Numbered from the stretch's first letter, positions 1 through 5,073 are shown. The stretch is 6,682 nt of DNA from Candidatus Izemoplasmatales bacterium (GCA_028691335.1 JAQUZK010000075.1:1-6682); one strand, 5' to 3'. Program-made: numbers and translations. Notes: generated by a model from the sequence alone, not told the origin.

Positions 1-920
1 CAGTAAGAATGTATCTAAAGGAAATTGGTAGAGTAGATTTGTTAAACGGTGAAGAAGAGTATGAATTAGCTACTCTTATAGATCGTGCAAAAAAGGTTAG
101 AGAAGAATATGACTATAGGTTGAAAACTGGGGATGCAATTTCACCAGAAGAGATGGCTGAATATGAAGATATTTTTAAAAAAGGTGAATTTTCATCTAAA
201 AAATTAGTTGAAGCAAACTTACGTTTAGTTGTATCTATCGCAAAAAAATATGTTTCAAGAGGGTTGCAGTTCCTTGATTTAATTCAAGAAGGAAACATGG
301 GATTAATGAAAGCTGTTGGAAAATTTGACTATACAAAAGGTTACAAGTTTTCAACATACGCAACTTGGTGGATTAGACAAGCAATTACTAGAGCGATAGC
401 TGACCAAGCTAGAACTATTAGAATACCAGTTCATATGGTAGAGACGATCAATAAAATGGTTAGAACCCAAAGAACACTTACACAAGAATTAGAGCGTGAA
501 CCTACGCCTGAAGAAGTAGCGGAAAGAATGGGAATTACAGTTGATAGAGTTCAAAGTATTCAAAAAACAGCTCAAGAACCAATATCTTTAGAAGCTCCAG
601 TAGGTGAAGAAGAAGATTCTTCGTTAGGAGATTTTATCGCTGATGATGAGATTTTAACACCTTATGAATTTACTTCTAAAGAAATGTTAAAACGTGAATT
701 AGATGCTGCTCTAGAAACTTTGACCGATAGAGAAGAAAAAGTATTAAGAATGAGATTTGGTTTACTAGATGGAAAAAGTAGAACATTAGAAGAAGTAGGA
801 AAAGAGTTTAATGTAACTCGTGAAAGAATTCGTCAAATTGAAGCTAAGGCAATCAGAAAACTTAGAAGTCCTAACCGTTCTAAAAAATTAAAAGATTTTC
901 ATCAAGGATCTCATCAATGA
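1..920 (+). CDS. rpoD: RNA polymerase primary sigma factor RpoD/SigA, 3' part (5' end outside window)
   Basis: Housekeeping sigma-70 factor that directs core RNA polymerase to -10/-35 promoters. The frame is open from the window edge: bases 1-2 are the end of a codon (probably Pro) and base 3 starts VRMYLKEIG, the region 1.2 signature. The ATG at 9 is therefore internal, not the start. About 305 C-terminal residues are present. In order: region 1.2; an unusually long spacer (about bases 66-205); region 2 with EANLRLVVSIAKKYV, FLDLIQEGNMGLMKAV and the -10-reading FSTYATWWIRQAI; region 3; and region 4.2 with the helix-turn-helix EVGKEFNVTRERIRQIE and the final RKLRSPNRSKKLKDF. Region 1.1 is missing because of the window edge. 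The gene overlaps trmK by 4 bp (ATGA). Identity is very secure, and sigma-region completeness argues for the primary factor rather than an alternative one. Confidence 0.97.
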   Translation, partial: VRMYLKEIGRVDLLNGEEEYELATLIDRAKKVREEYDYRLKTGDAISPEEMAEYEDIFKKGEFSSKKLVEANLRLVVSIAKKYVSRGLQFLDLIQEGNMGLMKAVGKFDYTKGYKFSTYATWWIRQAITRAIADQARTIRIPVHMVETINKMVRTQRTLTQELEREPTPEEVAERMGITVDRVQSIQKTAQEPISLEAPVGEEEDSSLGDFIADDEILTPYEFTSKEMLKRELDAALETLTDREEKVLRMRFGLLDGKSRTLEEVGKEFNVTRERIRQIEAKAIRKLRSPNRSKKLKDFHQGSHQ

Positions 921-1567
921 TATCCAAACGTTTACTGTCTGCGAGCGAATATATAAAAGGATACAATGTCCTAGCAGATTGTGGGACGGATCACGGATAT
1001 TTACCCATCTTTTGTTTAGAGAATAACTATGTAACTAAAGCTTACGCTTCTGATAACAAAGAAGGGCCTTTGAATAATGCGATAGCTAATATTAAGCAAG
1101 CGGACCTAGAAAAAGCAGTTATACCAGTATTAGCTGATGGTCTTAGTTATCTTAATGAAGAAGTTGATGTTGTTAGTATTTTAGGAATGGGTGGTAGATT
1201 AATTATATCTATTCTTGAGAAAGCCCCCTTAGATAATGTTAAAAGACTAGTGATTATTGCTAATTCTGAGAATGAACAATTAAGAGACTTTTTAAAAAGA
1301 AACGATTGGAAGATAGTTGCCGAAGAATTAATTAAAGAAAAAGCTAAGTATTATCAACTCCAAGTCCTAGAAAGAGGGAAAATGGAGCTTTCTAATTTTG
1401 AAAAAGAGTTCGGCCCTTTAATAATTAAGGAAAAAAGCGACATTTTCAAAGAAATGATTAATAAACAAATCACAAATTTGTCAAAGGCATTGTCTTTGAC
1501 AACGAATTCAGAATCAATAAAAAAGATTAAAAATAGAATTGAAGTACTAGAAAGGGTTATAAGATGA
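917..1567 (+). CDS. trmK: tRNA (adenine(22)-N(1))-methyltransferase TrmK
   Basis: SAM-dependent enzyme of the TrmK/YqfN family, which makes m1A at position 22 of bacterial tRNAs. The 216-residue length is near the B. subtilis enzyme. The N-terminal Rossmann-like domain shows SAM motif I at residues 19-30 (LADCGTDHGYLP), an acidic ADGL at 73-76 and the family GMGG at 90-93. The C-terminal part, from about 155 on, is charged and probably a coiled coil, as in the family. The family LILQP segment reads LVIIANSE (111-118) here, a divergence to note. The start at 917 is fixed by AAGGA at 904-908, 8 bases upstream, and by the ATGA overlap with the rpoD stop. A second ATGA overlap links it to the Nif3 gene, so translation of all three is probably coupled. 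The rpoD-trmK-nif3 order is common in Bacillota. An inverted repeat lies inside the coding sequence at 1478-1502. Confidence 0.93.
   Translation: MISKRLLSASEYIKGYNVLADCGTDHGYLPIFCLENNYVTKAYASDNKEGPLNNAIANIKQADLEKAVIPVLADGLSYLNEEVDVVSILGMGGRLIISILEKAPLDNVKRLVIIANSENEQLRDFLKRNDWKIVAEELIKEKAKYYQLQVLERGKMELSNFEKEFGPLIIKEKSDIFKEMINKQITNLSKALSLTTNSESIKKIKNRIEVLERVIR
1478..1502 (+). repeat. Intragenic inverted repeat near the 3' end of trmK
   Basis: The arms TTGTCAAAG (1478-1486) and CTTTGACAA (1494-1502) are perfect reverse complements. Adding one G-U and one C-G pair inward gives an 11-bp hairpin with a 3-base loop. No T-tract follows, so it does not look like a terminator. The right arm contains a consensus -35 hexamer TTGACA (1496-1501), followed 16 bases later by a weak -10-like TAAAAA (1518-1523), which could be an internal promoter for the downstream Nif3 gene. 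The function is unknown; coding constraint or chance in AT-rich DNA is possible. Confidence 0.45.
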
Positions 1568-2328
1568 ATTTAGTTGAAATTATCAAGTTTTTTGAGAATA
1601 AATATCCTAAAGACTTAGCATACGAATGGGACAATGTGGGTATTCAAGTAGGAACCCTTAATATTCCAGCTAAGAAAATTTTGGTAACTTTGGATGTTAC
1701 AAAAGAAGTTGTTAAAGAAGCTATTGATAAAAAAGTAAATATGATTCTATCTCATCACCCATTGCTTTTTAATCCTTTAGATAAAATAATTTTTGATACT
1801 CCTAGAGGATGGATAATTAAAAATCTAATTAAGCATAATATCACTGTTTATTCAGCGCATACTAATTATGATCTCGCTGAAGGTGGAATGAATGATGAGT
1901 TCGCTAGAATATTAGGATTAAAAAATCCTAGTTTACTTGATCAAGTAGATGAAATAGGTAGATATGGTGATATTGAACCAATGATGTTAGAAGATTTCGT
2001 ATCTTTTATCAAAGATAAGCTCAATTTAGATACAGTAAAAGTAATAGGAAAAACTAATAAAGAGATTACTAGAGTAGGAGTCTCCGGCGGCTCAGGATCG
2101 AAGCATATCCACCAAGCAAAATTAAGAGGTTGTGATGTGTACTTAACAGGAGATGTAACATACCATACCGCATTAGACGCTCCAGGCTTAGGTATAACCG
2201 TGATAGATATAGGTCATCATGCGGAAAAAATCTTTATTGATGCAGTCATAAGAGAATTATCTAGTGAATTTAATGATATTGAGTTTGTAAAATCAGAAAT
2301 CAACACTAATCCATATCAAGATTACTAA
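1564..2328 (+). CDS. Nif3-like dinuclear metal-centre hexameric protein (short form)
   Basis: Member of the Nif3/YbgI/YqfO family: toroidal hexamers with a two-metal site in each subunit. The biochemical role is not settled, although it has been annotated as a GTP cyclohydrolase I type 2 homologue. The family metal ligands are visible: His64-His65 in ILSHHPLLF, Asp103 in AHTNYD, and His218 with Glu221 in DIGHHAEK. The N-terminal AYEWDNVGIQVG (19-30) is also a family signature. At 254 residues this is the short E. coli YbgI type; B. subtilis YqfO is about 370 because of an inserted PII-like domain, and the N- and C-terminal halves join here without room for it. The ATG overlaps the trmK stop (ATGA), with AAAGGG at 1551-1556 as ribosome binding site. 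It is the last gene of the operon, followed at once by a terminator. Confidence 0.92.
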   Translation: MNLVEIIKFFENKYPKDLAYEWDNVGIQVGTLNIPAKKILVTLDVTKEVVKEAIDKKVNMILSHHPLLFNPLDKIIFDTPRGWIIKNLIKHNITVYSAHTNYDLAEGGMNDEFARILGLKNPSLLDQVDEIGRYGDIEPMMLEDFVSFIKDKLNLDTVKVIGKTNKEITRVGVSGGSGSKHIHQAKLRGCDVYLTGDVTYHTALDAPGLGITVIDIGHHAEKIFIDAVIRELSSEFNDIEFVKSEINTNPYQDY

Positions 2329-2351
2329 AGAGCATTTTTTTGCTCTTTTTT
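2327..2351 (+). terminator. Rho-independent terminator of the rpoD-trmK-nif3 operon
   Basis: AAAGAGCA (2327-2334) and TGCTCTTT (2341-2348) form an 8-bp perfect stem with a T6 loop, running into a T tract at 2346-2351. The stem begins inside the Nif3 stop codon. It separates the sigma-factor operon from the degV unit. Confidence 0.85.
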
Positions 2352-2352
2352 C

Positions 2353-2381
2353 TTGCAAATATTATTTGGGTATGATAAAAT
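2353..2381 (+). promoter_or_regulatory. Predicted SigA promoter of the degV-marR unit
   Basis: The -35 TTGCAA (2353-2358) and -10 TAAAAT (2376-2381) are separated by 17 bases, placing the transcription start near 2388. It lies directly after the operon terminator. The predicted start falls inside the first of two palindromes, so repression by a DNA-binding protein there is plausible. This is a prediction from hexamer matches only. Confidence 0.65.
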
Positions 2382-2384
2382 AAC

Positions 2385-2413
2385 TTTGAAATTCAAACTA
2401 TTTGAAATTTAAA
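2385..2413 (+). promoter_or_regulatory. Tandem FabT-box-like operator sites at the degV-marR promoter
   Basis: Site 1 (2385-2397) is TTTGAAATTCAAA, a perfect inverted repeat around one base. Site 2 (2401-2413) is TTTGAAATTTAAA, the same with one changed base in the right arm. The two start 16 bp apart. The published streptococcal FabT site has the arms TTTGA and TCAAA with three bases between, and site 1 has exactly these arms and spacing (recalled from the literature, not searched). Site 1 spans the predicted +1 and site 2 lies in the leader, positions suited to repression. The likely binder is the FabT-like MarR protein encoded in the same transcript, giving negative autoregulation. Binding itself is inferred. 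Confidence 0.6.
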
Positions 2414-2431
2414 AGAAAACAGGAGTGTATT

Positions 2432-3277
2432 ATGGAAAAAATTGGTGTTGCAGTATGTGGAAATTCTGGAATAGATTATTTAGTTCATGACAAAGAAATC
2501 AGAAAATTTAGATCTTTACTTAATATTGGAAAAGAAGAATATGAAGATTTTATAGATATTAGTAGTGATGATTTTTATTCTAGATTACAAAAGAATCCAG
2601 ATTTAGATATTTCTACCGCGCAAACTTCTACAGGAAGAATTTTAGAAATGTATGAGGAAATGAAAAATTCAGGATATAATAAACTTCTTGTAATTACAAT
2701 TTCTAAAGAGCTTAGTGGAACTTATCAAAATGCTGTACTAGCAGCTAAAATGATAGATATAGATGTTGTTGTTTATGATTCTAAGTCTCTTACTTATGTC
2801 GAAGCACTAATGGCTATGAGAGCTAAGCAAATGGCCGACAAAGGAAGTAGTATGGAAGATATACTTATACAAATGGATAAAATAAGAGATAATAACCATG
2901 TGTTTATCACTGTAGATACACTTAAGTATTTAGTTAAGAATGGCCGGCTTTCAGGAGTAGCTGGTGCAATTGGATCTTTACTTAAACTTAGACCTTTGTT
3001 GCATCTAAGTAAAGAGGGTAAAGTAGAAACTTTAGCAAAGATTAGGACAACATCTAAAGCTAGAGAAGAACTAATGAATTTGTTTTTTGACGAGATAAAA
3101 GGTAAAGACATAATCCCTTTTATAGTGTATACTAATAATATGGGGGAAATGCTTGACTTGAAAGATGAACTAGAGGCTAAAGGTCTAGATGAGGTGTTAT
3201 TAATACCTTTAACTCCAGTAGTAGGATGTCATGCAGGTCCCGGAACAATGGGAGTTGGGTATATTGAGAAAGTATAA
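2432..3277 (+). CDS. DegV family (FakB-like) fatty-acid-binding protein
   Basis: DegV proteins bind one fatty acid in a tunnel; the FakB members present it to the kinase FakA, which makes acyl-phosphate for phospholipid synthesis. With 281 residues it has family length. Recognisable parts: TAQTSTG (62-68; usual form TSQPS), ISKELSGTY (90-98), VDTLKYLVKNGRLSG (161-175), LRPLLHL (186-192) and the C-terminal GCHAGPGTMGVGY (265-277). Thr62, Ser95 and His267 fit the positions used by FakB for the lipid carboxylate and kinase contact. The N-terminal strand that normally ends in TDSS/TDST reads VAVCGNSG here. The start at 2432 follows AGGAG (2421-2425) by 6 bases; an in-frame TTG at 2402 lies in the operator and lacks a site. 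Its 3' end overlaps the MarR gene, and the same promoter probably serves both. No fakA is in the window, so the FakB role is inferred. Confidence 0.9.
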   Translation: MEKIGVAVCGNSGIDYLVHDKEIRKFRSLLNIGKEEYEDFIDISSDDFYSRLQKNPDLDISTAQTSTGRILEMYEEMKNSGYNKLLVITISKELSGTYQNAVLAAKMIDIDVVVYDSKSLTYVEALMAMRAKQMADKGSSMEDILIQMDKIRDNNHVFITVDTLKYLVKNGRLSGVAGAIGSLLKLRPLLHLSKEGKVETLAKIRTTSKAREELMNLFFDEIKGKDIIPFIVYTNNMGEMLDLKDELEAKGLDEVLLIPLTPVVGCHAGPGTMGVGYIEKV

Positions 3278-3710
3278 TAGAGAACAAGCGAGAGATATAA
3301 TCAATGAGTTACTTGTAGAAATATTTAACAAAATATTAGCTATAGAAGGTCAAAATTTAAAAGACAAAGGCATCAAACTATCGATGAACGAAGTTCACGT
3401 TCTTGAAGCCATTAGTTTGACAGATGAAAGAACAATGTCTAATGTGTCTAAAAGACTTGGAATTACTATCGGCTCACTTACAACATCAATTAATACTCTT
3501 TATCAGAAGGGATATGTCTCTAGAGAAAGAGATTTAGAAGATCGTAGAAAAGTTGTTGTAGGACTTTTGCCGAAGGCAGAGGCTGTACTTGAAGAGCATG
3601 ACGCTTTTCATGAGGAAATGATCGATTCTATTTTTGAAGAAATGGAATTAGATAAGGATGAACTTTTAATTGAATCCTTAGAAAAACTCTCTTCTTATTT
3701 TAAAAAATAA
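3264..3710 (+). CDS. MarR family transcriptional regulator, FabT-like, with probable TTG start
   Basis: Winged helix-turn-helix repressor. From the proposed start it has 148 residues, close to FabT of streptococci (about 144), the MarR-type regulator of fatty acid synthesis that binds DNA better with acyl-ACP. Similar features are an N-terminal dimer helix (INELLVEIFNKILAIE), LSMNEVHVLEAI, the recognition region ITIGSLTTSINTLYQKGY and the wing RERDLEDRRKVVV. No internal break is seen. Start choice: TTG at 3264 has GGAG (3251-3254) 9 bases upstream and matches the FabT N terminus in length. TTG 3255 and ATG 3231 are also in frame, but the former touches that GGAG and the latter would add 11 residues and lacks a good site. 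The chosen start overlaps the degV coding end by 14 bases, implying coupled translation. It probably represses its own promoter through the sites at 2385-2413. FabT orthology is inferred from remembered similarity. Confidence 0.85.
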   Translation: MRKYNREQARDIINELLVEIFNKILAIEGQNLKDKGIKLSMNEVHVLEAISLTDERTMSNVSKRLGITIGSLTTSINTLYQKGYVSRERDLEDRRKVVVGLLPKAEAVLEEHDAFHEEMIDSIFEEMELDKDELLIESLEKLSSYFKK

Positions 3711-3717
3711 ATGTAAT

Positions 3718-3750
3718 AAAAAAATAACGGAAACTATCCGTTATTTTTTT
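3718..3750. terminator. Bidirectional terminator between the marR and ferredoxin genes
   Basis: A 14-bp perfect inverted repeat: arm AAAAAAATAACGGA (3718-3731), 5-base loop AACTA, arm TCCGTTATTTTTTT (3737-3750). The A and T runs at the ends give a U tract in either direction, so one hairpin can end both convergent transcripts: the degV-marR unit from the left and the ferredoxin gene from the right. Confidence 0.88.
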
Positions 3751-3771
3751 TATTGATTATTAGTTTTTTTA

Positions 3772-3942
3772 TTAGTCAACTACGATAATGCAATCTACTG
3801 GGCAGTTAGCTTCGCAAACTCCACAGTCGATGCAAGCATCTGGATCAATCACGTAGATGTCACCTTCTGTGATGCAATCTACAGGACAATTTTCTTTACA
3901 AGTTCCACAAGCAATGCAAGTGTCTAAGATTTTTCTTGGCAT
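3772..3942 (-). CDS. 2[4Fe-4S] bacterial (clostridial-type) ferredoxin
   Basis: Small cytoplasmic electron carrier of 56 residues, the usual size for the clostridial type. Two cluster motifs are complete: C9-x2-C12-x2-C15-x3-C19-P and C37-x2-C40-x2-C43-x3-C47-P. In the standard fold the first three cysteines of one motif and the fourth of the other bind each cluster. Both halves read CPVDCI, adding a ninth and tenth cysteine (C23, C51) at equivalent positions; most clostridial ferredoxins have alanine there. The internal repeat shows the ancient gene duplication. The ATG is preceded by AAGGAGG (complement of 3951-3957) 8 bases upstream, a very strong site that suggests high expression. It is a single-gene unit, convergent with marR and divergent from yneF, so its redox partner cannot be told from neighbours. 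Its presence points to low-potential (anaerobic or fermentative) metabolism. Confidence 0.95.
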   Translation of the reverse strand: MPRKILDTCIACGTCKENCPVDCITEGDIYVIDPDACIDCGVCEANCPVDCIIVVD

Positions 3943-3983
3943 TTTCTTTTCCTCCTTACAAGAAAACTTTTATATACAATAAT

Positions 3984-4012
3984 ATAATAACAATTGTTTT
4001 CTTATTTGTAAA
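3984..4012 (-). promoter_or_regulatory. Predicted ferredoxin promoter
   Basis: On the minus strand, -35 TTTACA (complement of 4007-4012) and -10 TATTAT (complement of 3984-3989) are 17 bases apart, with TG one base before the -10 (extended -10). The start of transcription would be near 3977, giving a leader of about 35 bases that includes the strong ribosome binding site. The spacer contains the palindrome AACAATTGTT (3989-3998). Confidence 0.6.
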
Positions 4013-4022
4013 CATCAAATAA
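4002..4022. repeat. Inverted repeat over the ferredoxin -35 region
   Basis: TTATTTG (4002-4008) and CAAATAA (4016-4022) are perfect 7-bp arms with a 7-base gap. The repeat covers the predicted ferredoxin -35 hexamer and could be an operator. The spacing differs from the FabT-like sites at 2385-2413, so a different protein would be expected. The DNA is very AT-rich, so chance is a real alternative. Confidence 0.35.
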
Positions 4023-4045
4023 TATTTTATTTAAAAATATATTCC

Positions 4046-4074
4046 TTGAAATTGGTAAATTTATTTGTTAAAAT
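4046..4074 (+). promoter_or_regulatory. Predicted promoter of the yneF-type gene
   Basis: The -35 TTGAAA (4046-4051) and -10 TAAAAT (4069-4074) have a 17-base spacer and a TG at 4066-4067 (extended -10). The predicted start near 4081 leaves a short leader of about 22 bases to the ATG at 4103. This explains why the open frame running upstream to 4046 should not be taken as coding. Confidence 0.65.
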
Positions 4075-4102
4075 ATCTATGTTGTTTAAAGGGGTGATTA
4101 AG

Positions 4103-4327
4103 ATGTGGAATATTCCAATATGGTTATTTATAGTTTTAATTATAGTTGCTATATTAGCAGGAGCGGTTACTGGTTTCTTCTTAGCAAAAAACTATTTTAA
4201 AAAGTATTTAGAGAAGAATCCGCCAATCAATGAACAAATGGTTAGAGCAATGATGTCTCAGATGGGAAGAAAACCTTCTGAAAAACAAGTAAGACAAGTT
4301 ATGGCTTCAATCAAACAAGCAAAATAA
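4103..4327 (+). CDS. yneF: UPF0154 (YneF) family small membrane protein
   Basis: A 74-residue protein of the UPF0154 family, conserved in Bacilli and Mollicutes; no biochemical function is established. One N-terminal membrane segment (about residues 4-29: WNIPIW start, then LFIVLIIVAILAG and GFFLA) is followed by a basic stretch (KNYFKKYLEKN). Then comes the family signature NPPINEQMVRAMMSQMGRKPSEKQV, described here at about residues 38-62, and a basic C-terminal tail presumably in the cytoplasm. The ATG at 4103 has the purine-rich site AGGGGTGA (4090-4097) in front and matches the family N terminus. An upstream in-frame TTG at 4046 is inside the -35 hexamer. It is a single-gene unit with its own promoter and terminator, so its neighbours give no functional hint. 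Confidence 0.92.
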   Translation: MWNIPIWLFIVLIIVAILAGAVTGFFLAKNYFKKYLEKNPPINEQMVRAMMSQMGRKPSEKQVRQVMASIKQAK

Positions 4328-4330
4328 AAA

Positions 4331-4367
4331 ATGGTTCCCATAGTTTTTAGGGGACCATATTTTTTTT
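4331..4367. terminator. Terminator shared by the convergent yneF and plsY genes
   Basis: ATGGTTCCC (4331-4339) pairs with GGGGACCAT (4350-4358) in a 9-bp stem with one G-U pair and a 10-base loop. A T run follows at 4360-4367 for the plus-strand transcript. On the minus strand the hairpin is followed by the complement of the A-rich stretch at 4322-4330, so it can also stop plsY. The plsY stop codon (4366-4368) lies in the T run. Confidence 0.8.
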
Positions 4368-4995
4368 AGCTTTTTTTCCTTAACTTAATTTTATTCTCAT
4401 TACCATCTAATAACCTTCGGTAATTTGTTCGATGCTTGAAAATTATCAAAACCATCATAAGTCCTGTTGTTACTACAAAAGTTAAATCCATTTGTTCAAT
4501 ATTCGTAAATAAATGTAAGCCTAACCCAAGTAAGAAAGCACAGATTGTAACAATTGTAGAGCCTAATGAAACATATTTGGTTAAAACAATTGTTATGATA
4601 AAAACTGGTAATAGAATTAAAGCAACAAGCGGATAGTAGAATAACAAAGCGCCAAATGCAGAAGCGACTCCTTTACCACCTTTAAATTTCATCCATATCG
4701 GAAATACATGACCTAAAACAGCAATTGCGCCATAAACAATGGAAGGAAATAAGTCGATTGCTTCAAACCAAGATGTATGTTCTAGAATCAAAATGATTAA
4801 ACCACTCTTTAAAGTGTCTAATAACATTACGGAAATACCAACAATCGCTCCAAAGACTCTAAAAGCATTTGTGGCTCCTAAATTACCGCTACCATGTTTA
4901 CGAATATCGTCTTTTTTTATATATTTTCCTAAGATATATGAAAAGGGAATTGATCCAATTAGATATGCAATTATCAAAAATAAGTACTTAATCAT
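4366..4995 (-). CDS. plsY: Acyl-phosphate:glycerol-3-phosphate acyltransferase PlsY
   Basis: Integral membrane enzyme that transfers the acyl group from acyl-phosphate to glycerol-3-phosphate, giving lysophosphatidic acid, the first step of membrane phospholipid synthesis. The 209 residues are family-sized and very hydrophobic, with several transmembrane helices. The three PlsY catalytic regions are all present: GSGNLGATNAFR near residue 35, FKGGKGVASAFG near 105, and the C-terminal HRTNYRRLLDGNENK. Start: two ATGs are adjacent (4998 and 4995). GGAGGT (complement of 5001-5006) is 5 bases from the second but only 2 from the first, so 4995 is preferred. It is transcribed away from parE, from an extended -10 promoter facing the parE promoter. 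The acyl-phosphate substrate can come from PlsX or from the FakA/FakB route, which links it in function to the DegV protein at 2432-3277. Confidence 0.95.
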   Translation of the reverse strand: MIKYLFLIIAYLIGSIPFSYILGKYIKKDDIRKHGSGNLGATNAFRVFGAIVGISVMLLDTLKSGLIILILEHTSWFEAIDLFPSIVYGAIAVLGHVFPIWMKFKGGKGVASAFGALLFYYPLVALILLPVFIITIVLTKYVSLGSTIVTICAFLLGLGLHLFTNIEQMDLTFVVTTGLMMVLIIFKHRTNYRRLLDGNENKIKLRKKS

Positions 4996-5017
4996 CATTT
5001 ACCTCCAATTGTCAAGA

Positions 5018-5026
5018 ATTATACCA
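5018..5026 (-). promoter_or_regulatory. Predicted extended -10 promoter of plsY
   Basis: On the minus strand TGG-TATAAT (complement of 5018-5026) is a perfect extended -10 element. No good -35 is found 16-18 bases upstream (TTTATT at most). Transcription would start near 5011, leaving a leader of only about 16 bases before the start codon. Confidence 0.65.
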
Positions 5027-5064
5027 AAAATTTATGAAAAAATAAAGAAAAAACACAGAAAATT

Positions 5065-5073
5065 TGGTATAAT
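5065..5073 (+). promoter_or_regulatory. Predicted extended -10 promoter of parE
   Basis: TGG-TATAAT (5065-5073) is a perfect extended -10 hexamer. The -35 position (about 5045-5050, AAGAAA) has no match, so recognition would rely on the extended -10. The start is predicted near 5080, about 22 bases before the ATG; AAGGAG (5089-5094) is the ribosome binding site. Confidence 0.65.

Larger units (their letters stand above)
5018..5073. repeat. 11-bp inverted repeat carrying the facing plsY and parE promoters
   Basis: ATTATACCAAA (5018-5028) and TTTGGTATAAT (5063-5073) are exact reverse complements separated by 34 bases. Each arm is the extended -10 element of one divergent promoter. The identity goes two bases beyond the TGG-TATAAT needed for promoter function, so it may also serve as a paired protein-binding site. 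Confidence 0.55.

Noticed and set aside
2402..2431. Longer N-terminal extension of the DegV protein from a TTG at 2402
   Set aside because: These bases are the second operator-like repeat and leader; AGGAG at 2421 serves the ATG at 2432, which matches the family N terminus.
2794..3111. Open frame of 105 codons on the minus strand inside degV
   Set aside because: It lies fully within a well-supported gene, has no ribosome binding site or recognised motif, and its composition is the antisense of DegV.
3418..3446. Consensus TTGACA with TAATGT 17 bases later inside the marR gene
   Set aside because: It is within coding sequence with no gene start downstream to serve and a poor -10; likely chance.
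4046..4102. Longer N-terminal extension of the yneF-type protein from a TTG at 4046
   Set aside because: The extension covers the predicted -35 and -10 hexamers, is absent from the UPF0154 family, and the ATG at 4103 has its own ribosome binding site.
4436..4636. Open frame of 66 codons on the plus strand inside plsY
   Set aside because: It is antisense to conserved PlsY sequence and has no start signal or family likeness.
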